Source: Biscogniauxia marginata (taxonomy: Eukaryota > Ascomycota > Sordariomycetes > Xylariales > Xylariaceae). From it: a stretch of 64,000 nucleotides of DNA. Position 1 is the stretch's first letter; each line of letters begins with the position of its first letter. A model generated the notes under the pieces. It had not been told where the DNA came from and did no database searches. It was given only the letters and a program-made list of their open reading frames with translations. The stretch lies in contig MU404070.1 of assembly GCA_022695795.1 (NCBI GenBank), forward strand, positions 476,536 through 540,535, read 5' to 3'. The position numbers and the translations under genes are program-made. Below are positions 11,818 through 24,084 of this stretch, piece by piece.

Positions 11818-13013
11818 TGGATGAGGAGATTCGATAGAAAATTTCTCAAGACGTTCGAAATTTACTAAAGCTTGTGTGAAGTACTCGAAGCAGTAGAAGG
11901 TAGGAATAAAAAAATTACAGTTTGAAGACTAAGTATGTTTGGTATATGTACTGCTTTATTCCACACGATATTCCTTCATATCGTTATAAACTCGTAAATA
12001 TGGTCCGGCATTAATGTAAATTCTTTCTCCCGTCCCAGTTTAATATTTGCGAGCAGCGCCCTGAAATGACTGTCTCCCCTGTTTCTCGACCATACTTCCC
12101 CTCTCGTGCCTGAGACGTATCAAATACTATAACAAGTCCCCCGTTAACAAAATTTCATAGACAGGAAACAAGCCGACCTGTGGAACGGTTGATTGGCAAC
12201 TGATTAAAAGTCCTGGATATTGGCTAAGGCTGAGCCGAAGTTGAGTTAGGGAAAGAGTTGCGATGCAGACAATACGGACTTTATTGTTACAACAAAACGT
12301 GAGGCTTCGCGCTTGATAGTCTGGAAATTTGGCAAGAGGGGTACCTGATAAATGCGATAAGATGAATTCTTCCTTACTTATTCAGCTACTGTAGTTTCAA
12401 GGTGAATAGCACTCTGTAAAACGCTTTATAACTAAATATTTCAGAGTCATCTTTCCATCCTTGTTTGAGTTAAGGTTGCTTTATGTAGTATGATATGTAC
12501 ATGTCTTGTAGTTAGATTGAGAAATGCAGCAATTAACTACAACTAAACATATATCTTATCTGCTGCTCGAGTGTTTCTTTCATGAGGCGTATTTATTTAA
12601 AAGGCAGTGTCTTTTATGACAAACCATACTGTAAGTCGAGGTTGATGGGGAATTGCAGCCCCCTGACGTCAATGATCGGGCTACATGTTCCTGACGTTGC
12701 CATCTAGCAAAGCCCTACGTCAACTCGATGTGTTATGCACCAGCTAGACGGAAACAACACGAGATAACGAGATGGTCAATGGTAGAAAGTCGAGCATTTA
12801 TATACATACCATTTACATTTTTCAGTTTTGACTTTCTAGGCTTTGTAGTATGAGTATAAAGACTTTATATTCACAAACCTTGGCCGATCTTGTCACAAAA
12901 AAAAAGCACTTGGTCTATTAGAATTCAGGGTCAACCGACTGTGTCAACCTACTATTTAGCCTTCACTTTACGAGACTCAAAAGTGTCGTGTGGATAAACA
13001 CATACTCTCCATC
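11818..13013. other. No gene seen
   Basis: About 1.2 kb of ordinary intergenic sequence between two pseudogenes. No frame, RNA or repeat was recognised. Confidence 0.5.
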
Positions 13014-14864
13014 ATGACGGAGCTTGAGGTGAAGAAAGTAAGACCTCAATAAACCCCAATCCCCCATCCCATTCCATTCCATCCCACCCATCTCACCACA
13101 TAACTCCCGCGGGATGCCGGCTAATATATTCGTTCTCAGGTCGGCATGCTAGGCGTCGGCAGCATGGGCGCCATGCTGACCCTCCTGATGGCCGAGCGCG
13201 GATACGAAGTCTACTTCTACGACCCGAGTACGTACCTACCCTACTTACATCACGACCCCCCTCCCTACCCATACCCATCCCCTATCCCATCCCACCCCCT
13301 TACCAAAGACACATTAATCTAAATTCAAATTCAAAAAAACCAAAAAACTTCCACAGACGAGAACATGGACGCGCTAGAGCGGCAATGCAAAGCCGTCCGC
13401 CTCGAGCCGCGCGTACAACCGCGCGCGCGACTACGCCGGCGTGTGCTCTGCCCTGTCGTCGAGCACACCAAAGCTCTTCGTGCTTCAGCACCCCCGCACG
13501 GCGCTGGGCCCGCACCTGGCGCCGGGGGGGGGGGACGCGATTCTCGACTGCGGCAACGAGCACTGGGGGGGGGCCGACGGAGCGGCGGCAGCAGCGGGCG
13601 CTCGAGGGGGTCCAACTACGTGGGGTGCGGCGTGTCGGGGGGGCCACCAGAGCGCGCGGGCGGGGCCCTCCATGTCGCCGGGGGGCAGCGCCGCGGCGCT
13701 GGCGCGTGTCATGCCGTTCGGTGAGCTAGCTAGATTTTGGAGTTCTTTGTTGCCCCTTATAACAGCCTGTCTCACGAGTAATTAAAAAAACTTGCCTATT
13801 CGGGCTTGTTCCCTGAGCTTTTGCTCCCGAGGCATATCTCACAGGTTAGAAACAGCCCGAATATAGCAAATTGCTGACTCCCCCTTTCTGCAGTGCGCTC
13901 GCTCGCGGCGCGGGACAGCCGTGCGCCGTGCCCGTCGGGCCCGGCGGCAGCGGCCACTACGTCAAGATGGCGCACAACGGGATCGAGCAGGGCATGATGT
14001 CCGTCGTGGCCGAGGTGTGGCTGCTGCTGCTGACGCGGGGCCTCGGCCTGGGCCACGACGAGGTCGGCGACGTCTTCCGCGCGTGGAAAGAGTCCGGCCC
14101 GCTGCGCGACTGCTTCCTCGTCGCCAGGGTCCGCGACCAGGTGTGGTGTAGGACGTTGGACGAGGAGGAAGGCACGGGGCACCTGGACGTGCGAGGAGGC
14201 CGCGGCCGCGGCACGTGCCCGCGGCCACGATCGTGAGCGCGCACCTGTTCCGCTGCGCGTCGGCGGGCCTCGCGCGGGCGGCGTCGGAACCAGCGGGCGG
14301 CCCGCGGCGGCGGCGTCCGCGCGCGAGCGCTGTCGCTCGAGTTCGTCGAGACGCTGCGCACGGCGACGTACTTCTGCTTCCCGGCGTGCTTCGCGCAGGA
14401 ACTCGACCCGATCCGGCGGGGCGGACAGGGACCGCGGCTGGGGGCTGGCTGGACTACACGGCGGGCTGCTGCAGCTCTGGCGCGGGGGCCGCTGCTGCAT
14501 CATCAAATCTGAGCACATTTGTGGACCTGCTCGGCCGCGTGTTCGCGCGCGCGCCCGGACCACGACCCGGACGACATCCTCGGGAACCCGGAGGTCGGGG
14601 GCCGAGCTGGCGCGGCACTTCCCGGCGGCGAAGCAGGTCGTGCTACGCGCCGTCGAGGCCGACCTGTTCGTGCCGGCCATTGGCCAGACGCTCGAGTACT
14701 ACAAATATGAGACCTCGACGGAGCCGCCGACGCAGTTCGTGGAGGCCCAGCTTGATTACTTCGGCCAGCACATGTTTGACCGGAAGGACGACCCGATCCG
14801 CGGGCCGGCGAAGGGCCAGCACCACTACGAGTGGAAGCCGGCTAGAGGGTCTTCAGACGAATAA
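13014..14864 (+). pseudogene. 6-phosphogluconate dehydrogenase-like pseudogene
   Basis: Exon 1 is 13014-13037 (MTELEVKK) and exon 2 is 13140-13227 with the NADP-binding motif GVGSMG. Exon 3 starts 13357 (ENMDALERQ) and a last exon begins after an intron ending near 13891. Family landmarks appear in different frames: LDCGNEHW, CGVSGG, SARAGPSMSPGG, GPGGSGHYVKMAHNGIEQG (catalytic Lys and His), TIVSAHLFR, and the C-terminal LEYYKYETSTEPPTQF and AQLDYFGQHMF to a stop at 14862-14864. At least six frame changes separate them, several at runs of 7-11 Gs (about 13527, 13565, 13637). The substrate loop after KLFV is also shortened. The family oxidatively decarboxylates 6-phosphogluconate in the pentose-phosphate pathway. 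The very GC-rich coding sequence and intact splice sites suggest loss was fairly recent, or that part of the damage is homopolymer sequencing error. Confidence 0.75.
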
Positions 14865-15707
14865 CTAGAATATAAGAGAAAATATTTGTTTGGATTCATA
14901 AACGCTTCTGAAGAGTTATAAACGTACAAGAAACCAAGGTTAATCAACTAACAAGCGAGAGCGTGTAAATAATCAAGCCAAGCTCGCAACAAATGACTTC
15001 TTTCGTAAAGCTCGCCATATTAATACTTCGTATATTACTTATGTAAATTAATACCCCAATAAAGTCGGGGTAACTAACCTACATACATCATTGAGGTGCA
15101 ATTCTCATCCCTCTGGCATTAGTGGATTAGGGGAATCGCCATTTCTCACGTCAGCGTATACCCTCTGCATATCCTTCCCACTCCTCTCATCTCCGTCGCT
15201 TCCGATAGCCCAATATACGGTCCCAATATTCAAGGCATGGTAATTCCAACCCGTCGCAAATACTTCCACAATTCCGAGGGAACAGAGGGAGCTTGATTAT
15301 TACTTCGTTCGTATTATTAATCCCGTCAATGAGTGCTCTCGTCGGTTACATGTAGCCTCGGAGCCCATTAGCGGTTCATGTATGACATAACAAAAATATG
15401 CAGAGGCTTCAAAAACCCGCGTTTCCGGGGTTCCGCCGATCCTCAAATGCCGCAAGTCGTTTCCCAGCCGCCCAAACTCCTGTAAGTGCTCTTCCCCTTT
15501 TCATACGTATTATCTACACATCTAATGCCGACATTCTCGGCCAATACCCGTCGTAGTCTAGTCAATGAGTACCTCGTCACCAGCTGAAAGGTCACTAATA
15601 CAATGGTCGAATGGTCGTGGCTGCGGTATTCTGCCGCAGCCTAGTTTAATAACATGTTGAATAGTGCTTAAAAAGCACCTCAACACACTCGATACAAGTT
15701 CGAGTCT
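14865..15707. other. Intergenic, convergent 3' ends
   Basis: Lies between the 6PGDH pseudogene (plus) and the elongase gene (minus). No coding frame. It contains a short perfect hairpin at 15619-15641. Confidence 0.5.
15619..15641. other. Perfect 8-bp stem hairpin with 7-nt loop
   Basis: GGCTGCGG and CCGCAGCC flank TATTCTG. It looks like an anticodon arm but lacks U33 and the rest of a tRNA. It sits about 70 bp downstream of the elongase stop, on the minus-strand gene's 3' side. Confidence 0.5.
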
Positions 15708-16919
15708 TTACGCCTTCCGGGACCGTGGTGTGTTGGACCCCCTAATCCCAGTAGCCTTACCATGCGAGTGCACGGCGACGGAATGAGGATCTGGGAGAGG
15801 AGCCTGAGACATGCGGCGAAGGGTCTTGCGCGTACTAGGCGCCTTATGGTTCTTGTTGTACGTGGCGATATAGAACGAGATGAAGAGAACAAGGTACGAG
15901 GTAAGAGTACCAATTCCGGCGAAGGCAGCAAACTCCTCTCCAGCGCAACGGCCAGTATTCGGCATCCAGGGCCAGTAAGTAGAAGTGAAATAAGTGTAGG
16001 ATGCGAAGTAGACAAAGCCTGGTGGCGCCAGTTAGCAATTTAGCCCTTCTTCATCCTGCAATGAACACACTTTAGCGGAGGGGCCAACATACCAAGGTCG
16101 ATAATGAATTGGATGATCTGCAGACGGGTGACCCATTCCTTCCACCAGATCCGGACGCCTCGGGCGCTCTGGAAGTAGTACCAGTACATGACGACGTGGA
16201 CAAGCAGGTTGAGGTCAATCACAACCCACGACACCGCGGTGGAACCAATCAATTGAGTGTAGCAGAGGAACGCGGTCGCGCCGTGATGGTAGCAGTGGAG
16301 GAAGGCTAATCAAAAGTTAGAACTTGTCGTCTACGAGTCAGGGAATAAGCCAAACTCACTCAGAGGCTTCTTCTTCAAGAACAAAAAGACGGTGTCCAGA
16401 AGCTCGAGGTATTTAGTGAGGTAGTTCAACTAGGACGGGTCAGTTCCGGAGTCACAGGCCACAAGGTAAGCGAGTGCCTTCAGCACGGAGACATACATAA
16501 TACAAGACGACCATGGGCTGCGTCCAGCCACCGTTAATATCGCAGATGGCATAGAGGAGACCGCGGCGAACAACAGTCGGCAACACCTGTTCAACAAACA
16601 GGGCCAGAAGGATGGCGCTGATAGCCGTAAGGTAGAAGTTGTGAATCAAAAACAGCGTCTTGAGCTTGAAGGGTTCTCGATTGCGCATCCACTCGCGGCC
16701 ACCGAAGATGATGGTGTAGTATATAACGATGAAGATGGACGTCTCCTTCAATGTCGACATCGGGGTCTTGCCGACGACAAATCTGAAGTCGTCAGCGGGA
16801 TAGCCAACGACGAGCTCGAAAGCCTTGCTGAAGTATGGCCATAAGTGCACACCGAAGGGCCGGTCGAGCGTGGGCACGGGGAGGGATTCCCAGAGGGCAG
16901 CGGGCGTTGGCGAGGCCAT
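15708..16919 (-). CDS. Very-long-chain fatty acid elongase (ELO family)
   Basis: Four exons, complement of 16497-16919, 16360-16429, 16093-16305 and 15708-16018, with GT-AG introns. The spliced length is 1,017 nt, giving 338 aa, typical for fungal ELO proteins. The catalytic histidine box HxxHH appears as HCYHHGAT at residues 168-175, right after the exon 2-3 junction. It is preceded by [14 protein letters not shown], another ELO hallmark, and followed by several membrane helices ([23 protein letters not shown]). The basic C-terminus ends in RSRKA, compatible with ER retention. ELO enzymes are ER 3-ketoacyl-CoA synthases that condense malonyl-CoA with acyl-CoA for sphingolipid and very-long-chain fatty acids. 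The ATG at 16919 is the first in frame, preceded by a long leader. ELO2- versus ELO3-type chain specificity cannot be decided. Confidence 0.93.
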
Positions 16920-19432
16920 TTTTGCGTAGAGTGCTCGACGAGAGGTTCAATTGAAGATTCGTGAGGACGCGCAGAGAGTTCTGGCTGGTCGGTGGCACTG
17001 AGGTTTGGAAGAAAGGAAGAAAGTCTGAAGGAGTGACACGAAAAGGAAAGGAAACGCGAGCCGGGATCAGATTCTGAGGCCCCTGCGACCCATTCGCCAA
17101 ACCAAGGGAAGAGAAGAAGCGGAACAATCGCGATTGTTGAATTTGTTGAACTCGGGCGACGAAGCTGGGGAAATAGAAAAAGGAAAGAGGGAGAAGAAAA
17201 GAGGCCAGAGGGGGGAGGCTCATTAAACTCAGATGCCAACAAAAGGAGACATCCGTATTTTTTTCTGTCATCTACTTAGTAAAAAGCCAATGGGCAGGGA
17301 TAAGATCCCTGGTCCACGAGGATAGAGTAGGTTATCGGACTATCGGGTCTCTCGGCTTCCACTAAGGCGCTTTGTATCTGCGCCTGGTCGGTAGGACCTG
17401 CCTTACACCGTCCAGGTACACGGGCCGCTAACATCACACCAGTCCAGCGACTGGTCCCCCCCCCCGCTGAAATTCCTGCACGTGCCCACAGTCGCGTAGC
17501 GTGCTCCATGCCCGAGCGCCAATCAGAAATTGGGGAAATGGACAGCTCTCTCCCCTTCTCAGCGAACTCTGTATGCACGCACATAGACTGCATTACATAC
17601 AATCTACCTATACCTAGCAGGTTCAGACAGGGGGTTACCTAGGTACCTTACATTACCTAACAACCACCGTATTTGTAAGAACATCAACTACCTATCAAAT
17701 TATCTAGCTTCACACCAGACACTCATAGGTCGAGTTTAAACCATTAAGTTCCATACCTAATTCTTCTATAGGCGTCACCGTTCGACGATGGACCTATACC
17801 TACATATACGTCATGTACCGCGTCTCGCTGCATTGTGGTTGATATCCCTGACTGAATTCGACCTCGGCCAACCTCTCTCTACCTTAGCAGACCGCGTTCG
17901 AAAAAGGCCCATCACCCACAGGATGGAAATTTCGGCGGTCCCCACACCGCGGACATAATTGGAACGGCCGTCGGGACGATTATCGCCCCTTAAACTCCGA
18001 CCTTCACCTGAAGGACACCGTCCCGTCGTTCGTGGCTGCATTTTGGGGCTAAACCTGTGGCTAATAGAGGCCACGTACCTTATCGGGTCGAAGTGACAAT
18101 ACCATTGGGTCTCGGCCCTCGCGGTTAGCTTTGCTCGACGCGCCTTTATCGTCACTAAAAAGAGCCCGTCCCCCGTCACAATCTATCTATCACATGCAAC
18201 ACAGATCTTTGATCGAAACTAGGACGGAAGTTATTTTATGCACTATTATATAACGTGGGATTTTCTAATGTTTTAGGGTTAGACGCCGTTTAAGCTAGGG
18301 ACCAGTAGGTATAACCCAGGCTTATATAAGAGTTCTCCTCTTATAAGTGTCCCGTTTCGTCTAGACACTATGATTCTCTATGTAACAAGATGTTATGCTA
18401 TATATCGCCTGTCGTGCCCAGGTTATGGGGTTTAGGCCTCACGTGAGTCTTGTGTAGTATGTACCCTTGAGAGTTGCCTTGAGTCTTTTTTCTCTCTCTC
18501 TCTTTTCTAGAGCCTTTCGTCTTAACATCACCTTGTTATTTCCGCTCCCAAATAATAGACATATGCTACTCCAAAGAAGTACTACAACTAGACCGCTCAG
18601 CCTGTTAGGACACTATTCTGGTCACCGCCGTGGTCGGAATCTAAGTACAGGACCGTAATAAACTTCTCAGGTTACAGCGTGCATCTCAGAAGCATTGCAG
18701 TGTGGCTATGCATGTCATGAAATCCTTTTCTCCCATTTCATTAGTCAACACTCGTGAAGTCATGTTCCACAACACGCTAGGATGGCAGGGCATACTGTAC
18801 GCAAACTTCTAAACTAGTGTCAGCGTGATAAGATGCGTGAGAGCCTCGTAGAGCGGAGCATCGACGAGATCTGCAATATGACGGACAAACTTTAGCAGGC
18901 GGTGCTGCCAGTGCTCAAGGAGGGGTTAATGGAAGACAAGTTCTAATCCCGGCACCTGCTACCCATGGACTAGAAGCTGAAAGAGAACGAATAGTAAAGG
19001 TTCTGGCGATACAACTCAGGGATCTCATGCTAAGATATGTATAAGTGGTAGGGGCTAGATACGGTCCTCTAGTTCTATTCGTTTAGTCGCTAAGAGTAGC
19101 TTTTGGGCATCTGTGTCAGTAAGTACCCGTATTCATAATTGCTTATTGTGCTTCCTGGACATCCCAGGCGCTCTCCTATAGGTAGCCTTGTGCATTCTGG
19201 GGAAACACAAAATATGGATAGCCTGCATGAACAGTCTACCCCTCCTGCAAAAGGCAGAATCAGAAACTCAGTCACTGGCTATAACGCGAAGAGCTATATG
19301 CAGAATAATCATTGCCACCTATCATAATACGCACACAGGGGCTTGTTCACGCCTTGAGTTCAGGGTGATTGGATTGCCCGTCTGGATGGAGGCATGGCCC
19401 CTTGCTGTACCGTGCTATGTATTAGCATCCTG

Positions 19433-19436
<4 letters not shown>

Positions 19437-19464
<28 letters not shown>
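19437..19464. repeat. (TA)n microsatellite
   Basis: About 14 uninterrupted TA units, directly abutting the dispersed repeat box that follows. Confidence 0.95.
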
Positions 19465-19465
<1 letters not shown>

Positions 19466-19467
<2 letters not shown>

Positions 19468-19543
19468 GCTTCGCCCACCTATCTAGGTTCACCTTGAACT
19501 AATACACTTCATTTCATGCTCATATCTTCGTCCCATCTCAATA
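19466..19543 (+). repeat. Third copy of the dispersed inverted-repeat box
   Basis: GGCTTCGCCCACC followed about 35 bp later by CTCATATCTTCGTCCCATCT matches 273-364 (direct) and 660-735 (inverted). It lies about 180 bp upstream of the zinc-finger gene start, and similarity stops at the box edge. Confidence 0.7.
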
Positions 19544-19721
19544 GTCTGGTCTACCTACATATAAGAGTAGATTGGGAACCCGGAATTTAGTTTCAAGGTC
19601 TCCTCTGACAATCTTCGCAAGGCTATATAAATACCTTGCCTTTCGTAACCAGATTCCATCTAGGTTGCCGTATACGTAACGGTTTCACTTTTCAATCCAA
19701 GCATATATTGACAAGTTCAAA

Positions 19722-22700
19722 ATGGATCCTTCCGGGTACAACGGACCAGGACCGCCACCTACAAGCTCCGGTATAGAAGAAGACGTACCTAGTACATTCA
19801 CACTAATCACTGGCTCTATGTCCGAGGCCAAGAATGCAAGACCTGTGCACATTTGTGAGACTTGTGGGCCATCGAAAGTAAGAATATTGCTATTGAAAGG
19901 CATCAGGATACCTCTACTAACCAAACTTGCGAGTTTAGAAATTTACTCGCGCTGAACATCTACAGTATACCCTAGCCTTATACCTTTGTGTTGTCAATCA
20001 GCACGTTCTAATCCCTAGGACACAGGCGGCATCAGCTTAGTCACCAGCCTCGAAGTTCCTATTTTCGATGCACCTTCCCTGGGTGCGGTAGAAATTTTGT
20101 TATAGCGCAACTTTTGGCTAACCACTCCAAGAGGCAGTGAGTACTCGAACCATACCCCGGACTCTTTTGAGTCATCTTCTTGGAGACTAATAAAATGACA
20201 AATATGTATTAAGTGAGCAGGATAAGGCCAACAGAATGGTGGCTCATCACGAAGACCAAGGCAAAGCTCAGATGAAGCAGACCATTACAGATACTAATGA
20301 GAACTCTCATCTTACAAAAAGTACTACCGATGACAAAATTCTCCATGCCTTTATCTCGATGTTCGTAAAAAAGCTAGGAGTTGAACTTCCACAGCGCATA
20401 CGCGGGCATCAGCTGGTCACACTAAAATCTACCCTACCGGATTTGCTAGAATCTTTCGTGAGTAGATGTATATATATGGACGCTAAATTTGTACGCAACC
20501 GAACATTATATCTTTTGCACAGGTTCGGGAGGTGAGCGAACCGTAAGACCGCTGAAATACCTATAGGTCAAATCTAATAACGATCACGCAGTGAAGCTTG
20601 CGAACCTATTATCAAAACCTTCGAAAATAAGGTAGAAGGAAACGAGATGGACCAAGAATCACAGCTGGCGGGAGACGCGAGACGAATACTAGATAAGATT
20701 CCCTTGTGGCATAGCGAGGAGGATGAACCAGAGTCTAGCCCAGTGAATCGAATTCCAAGGGACGACGATGCCAGTACAGCTACTTATTCGGGAGATTTTA
20801 CTGCGGCACGAGAGAGCCTATACGACTTATATGAGTCACCTGCCTATACTTGGCTGCGTAACTCTATCTTAAGGGAGCTCCAATTAGAGACACCTGGATC
20901 CAACGATAGGCGCTGTAGGATACGACGGCGAATACTCTCTAACTTGGGAGAACTAAATGATTCAGGCCATGTAGTTCATAACAGGCTTAGCTTCCGAGTC
21001 ACTTGGATTGCCGAGTTTCTTGCTTTCCAGGAGTACAATATCCCGGCACACGAAGCTCTCTCACGGGTTATTGTCCTCACGGGCGTAGAGCGCCAAGCAT
21101 ACGCTACTACATGTCTGCAATATGTACAGATGGTTTGGCCTGATTTTGGAGCTCAAGTTCTTGACCTCTATATATCAATGCTTCGAAACAGCATAGGAAC
21201 TGTATCCGAGTGTTGGTTCATCTCTATAGCTGTGGTCTCGCTTTTTGAAAATGCGACTAACATACTAATTAACAGGCACCCTATTTGACAGGACCCATTT
21301 GACTGGCACGGTCAGAAGTGGGGGAAAGGAAGCAGACATAATAGTTACAGGCGGATGCGATTCTATTGCCGAGGTAGGCGAACAAATAGCATGGCTAAAT
21401 ACGGCCTTGCAGTTCTCACCCATAGATAATGGCGTCGACTGTCAGTTCCCTTCATGCAGCTTTTCACTCTCCGACGCCGAATTTGAGCCCATCGACTCCA
21501 ACATCACCAACAAAGGATCGTGTACGATCATACCTGGCAGGTACCCCTCAATATCCCTCACGAGCACATCAGGCCAATGCTGGATGAACCTATTCGGGAA
21601 TCCGGTACTTGTCGGAGGATATCCCATTCCACGGCGTGCAGAACCAGGAACCGGTATCGAGATACCACTCAACATGATGGCAGCGCTCGCTCACGCTCGC
21701 AAAATTACTAAATTCACTAAATCCATATTCATTAAAGGACTGTCGACTATCCTTATTCCCACTAGACGTACGGATGACTCCATAATCTGGCATATGGTTT
21801 TTAATGAAGATGGCAGCCACATTTCATTTTCGGATGCTAGGACTAGGCCGTACCTGAATACGCACCTAGAAGACTTAACTTTCGGTGACCTAGAGACTTC
21901 TCGACATATCCTTGGTTGGAGTGCCAATGTGGAAAACGTGGCGGGGACACCTGGTGCTCACTATTCTATCGGCTGGTCAGGTTTGAATCGGCCTCGTCCC
22001 GGCCTCGTCTTTGATAGGATCACAATCACCGGCGGCATGTTCATTACCGGCGGAGTGTCAATGCTCATAGGCAAAAAGGACAGAGCAGTACATATCAGGT
22101 CCCGGAACGATTATACCATGCGCATGAAATGGATTGCGAAGAAATTTGTTGTGTTGTACGATGTACAGGGCCGGAGAGCTTGGCTGGTGGACGGTGCCAG
22201 TGCCCTACTGCATCTAGTCCGAGCATCACTAAAGCATGACTCTGAGGATGATTTCAAGTCCCTGTTTCTGTATGATTCGTCGGAACTACAAGAATCTGAT
22301 CACCAAGGCACTGGGAAGTCTGCATCTATTAGTGTTCTTACAAACGAGCAAAACCAGAGCCTCGCTCTATACGCACAGCCTGAGGATACAAAGGAAGAAG
22401 TGAAAATAGATGGAATAGGAGCCCGTTCGAGCGTGCTCAGCAAGACGAAAACAAACTACTGCCTAAAGGACAGGATCGAAGATATATGTGATGTCCTTGA
22501 GGAGATAATTGTTCACCAGGTCAATGTTTTAACACAAGACGGCGTGAGCACCCGATGCAAGTCGATCAATCGCCGGCATCTAGAAGGCTTTGACTTCATG
22601 GATATCGCAGCAAACGAAGATCCTTCCTGGCCGCGTATGGCTACTCTAAAAACTACAGGAAGGGGCTGGGTCGACTTTACTAGAGCAATTCATGCTATTA

Positions 22701-23488
22701 CCCTCTTTGGAACTGGCTTCGGAGATCTGATTCGACCTCTGGAGGGGAAGGCAGCTGCATGTGCGTCGTGCTGCTACAATACTCCAGTTCCTAAAGGGCA
22801 AGATCATCTTGCGGTCTGCGTCCCGGAACTGCAAGAAATCTTGAAGAAGCGAGGGAGCAAAGAAACCACTCCCTGGAGACTAGTAGATAACATCTACTGG
22901 CACAACCCTGATAGGACCTTCGAGCCGTGCCAGTGTTCGAAGTCCCGTTTGCCGAAACATGATCGAGTACAAGTGCTCCTGCCGGTGACCTTCCCCAAGC
23001 TTTGGGCACGAGGCTTCAAAAGCCCAGCCGATCTCTCTTTGACGCCGCGGGGGGCATTTATTTTTGGCCACAGCTGGCGATTCCCCCTCCGGTGGAACGA
23101 CAAGGGAGACCCTGAGGAAGGCCATCCAGATCAGGACATGCAAGAGATGGTCGCATCATTTGACGACAGCGGTGTTGGAATGAGTGCCGACTCTTCCAGT
23201 GCCGGTGCTAGTATAGGCAGTAGCCCTTCTCATTCATCAGATGCGAATAGCACAGATCCGGGAGAAGCTGGGCCAGCAGACACAAAACCAGACGACGAGG
23301 GTCGCTCTGCCAAAAGAAGACGATTGTTCGCACCTCCTAGACCGCAAGAACAGGAGGCCGCAACACTGAATCGTGCAACTGATGGGGGACAGAGCCCCAA
23401 GATGTCACGCGAAGGCTTATCCAGGTCTCTTATAAACAACCTGAGGGGAAAGAAGATAGATAAGCACGGAAAGGGGCGAGCTGGCTGA
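19722..23488 (+). CDS. Large C2H2 zinc-finger protein of unknown function (1,140 aa)
   Basis: Six exons: 19722-19877, 19939-19964 (26 nt), 20026-20136, 20235-20531, 20592-21211 and 21276-23488. They total 3,423 nt and close in frame. Splicing across the micro-exon creates the finger ICETCGPSKKFTRAEHLQRHQLSH; a second, CTFPGCGRNFVIAQLLANH, follows. Both deviate from consensus: the first has a longer C-to-H span and the second lacks a normally spaced final His. The 850-residue body matches what I recall of a large paralogous family in Sordariomycetes, with blocks such as WLRNSILREL, VAEVGEQ-like IAEVGEQIAWLNTAL, QCWMNLF, RRAWLVDGASALLHLVRASL and GFDFMDIA. I know no biochemical function for it. 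The tail has a Ser-rich stretch, then SAKRRRLF and KKIDKHGKGR, probably nuclear localisation signals. The exon 5 donor is GTTGGT, weak; a GTTCAT donor with acceptor at 21291 is an alternative. Confidence 0.8.
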
Positions 23489-24084
23489 CTATGTGACTGG
23501 TCGACCTGTTTTAGCTCCGAGTGAGTTGACCGAGGCTTGCGAGGATACATGAATTCATATAAGTATTAGGTAGCTATCTAGGTACTCTCTAGGGGCTAGA
23601 GTGCAGGTATGAAAAGAAGAGGCAATGAGGAGGTATGCACCTATTTTCACATGGCGACATCTTGAAGGTTGTTCTGGCCATGTGACAGAATGAGGGGGGC
23701 ACGATGTTAAAAAACATGTACTCGTACCAATTGGGTCTGGCAGCGGGCACCTGAACCAATCAATCAATGGCTTTCTCCTAATGTGGTTTAGGGAGAAACT
23801 GCAGGTGAGAGCTTGGGCCACATTTAGGTACTTAGTAAGGGCGCGCCCCACTTTTATTCATGCTCCTCCAGACCAATCACGGCGTGCTGGATTGTGAGCG
23901 GGCTTCCTTTTCTCCAGCCACGATCATTCGATGACAATTTCTCTTGAGTTTTGCGAAAAACACCCTACGACCCCAAAAACCCCCCCCGAGGCTTTAATCC
24001 ACCCCCTCGCCCACGCCCACGCCCACGATAGCACAGACAAGCACACACCATCTCCGCTCTACCGCTCCCCCAAAAAATTCCGCC
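23489..24084. other. Intergenic, promoter of cox6
   Basis: No coding frame. The stretch before the cox6 ATG is C-rich (CCCACGCCCACGCCCACG near 24012). Two CCAATCA boxes are listed separately. Confidence 0.6.
23756..23877 (+). promoter_or_regulatory. Two CCAAT boxes upstream of cox6
   Basis: CCAATCA occurs at 23756-23762 and 23873-23879, about 325 and 210 bp before the cox6 start codon. CCAAT is the binding site of the fungal Hap2/3/5 complex, which controls many respiratory-chain genes. The link is inference from position and motif only. Confidence 0.4.

Larger units (their letters stand above)
16920..19721. other. 2.8-kb divergent intergenic region
   Basis: Contains the promoters of the elongase (minus) and the zinc-finger gene (plus). 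The first 300 bp next to the elongase are GA-rich on the plus strand, that is, a CT-rich leader for the gene. Frames such as 17811-18179 (minus) show no recognisable protein. A (TA)n tract and a dispersed 80-bp repeat box lie near its right end. Confidence 0.5.

Noticed and set aside
15580..15720. tRNA-like stretch with a strong stem and a GTTCGAGTC motif
   Set aside because: The 7-nt loop lacks U33, and no acceptor stem or D arm can be paired with the T-like sequence.
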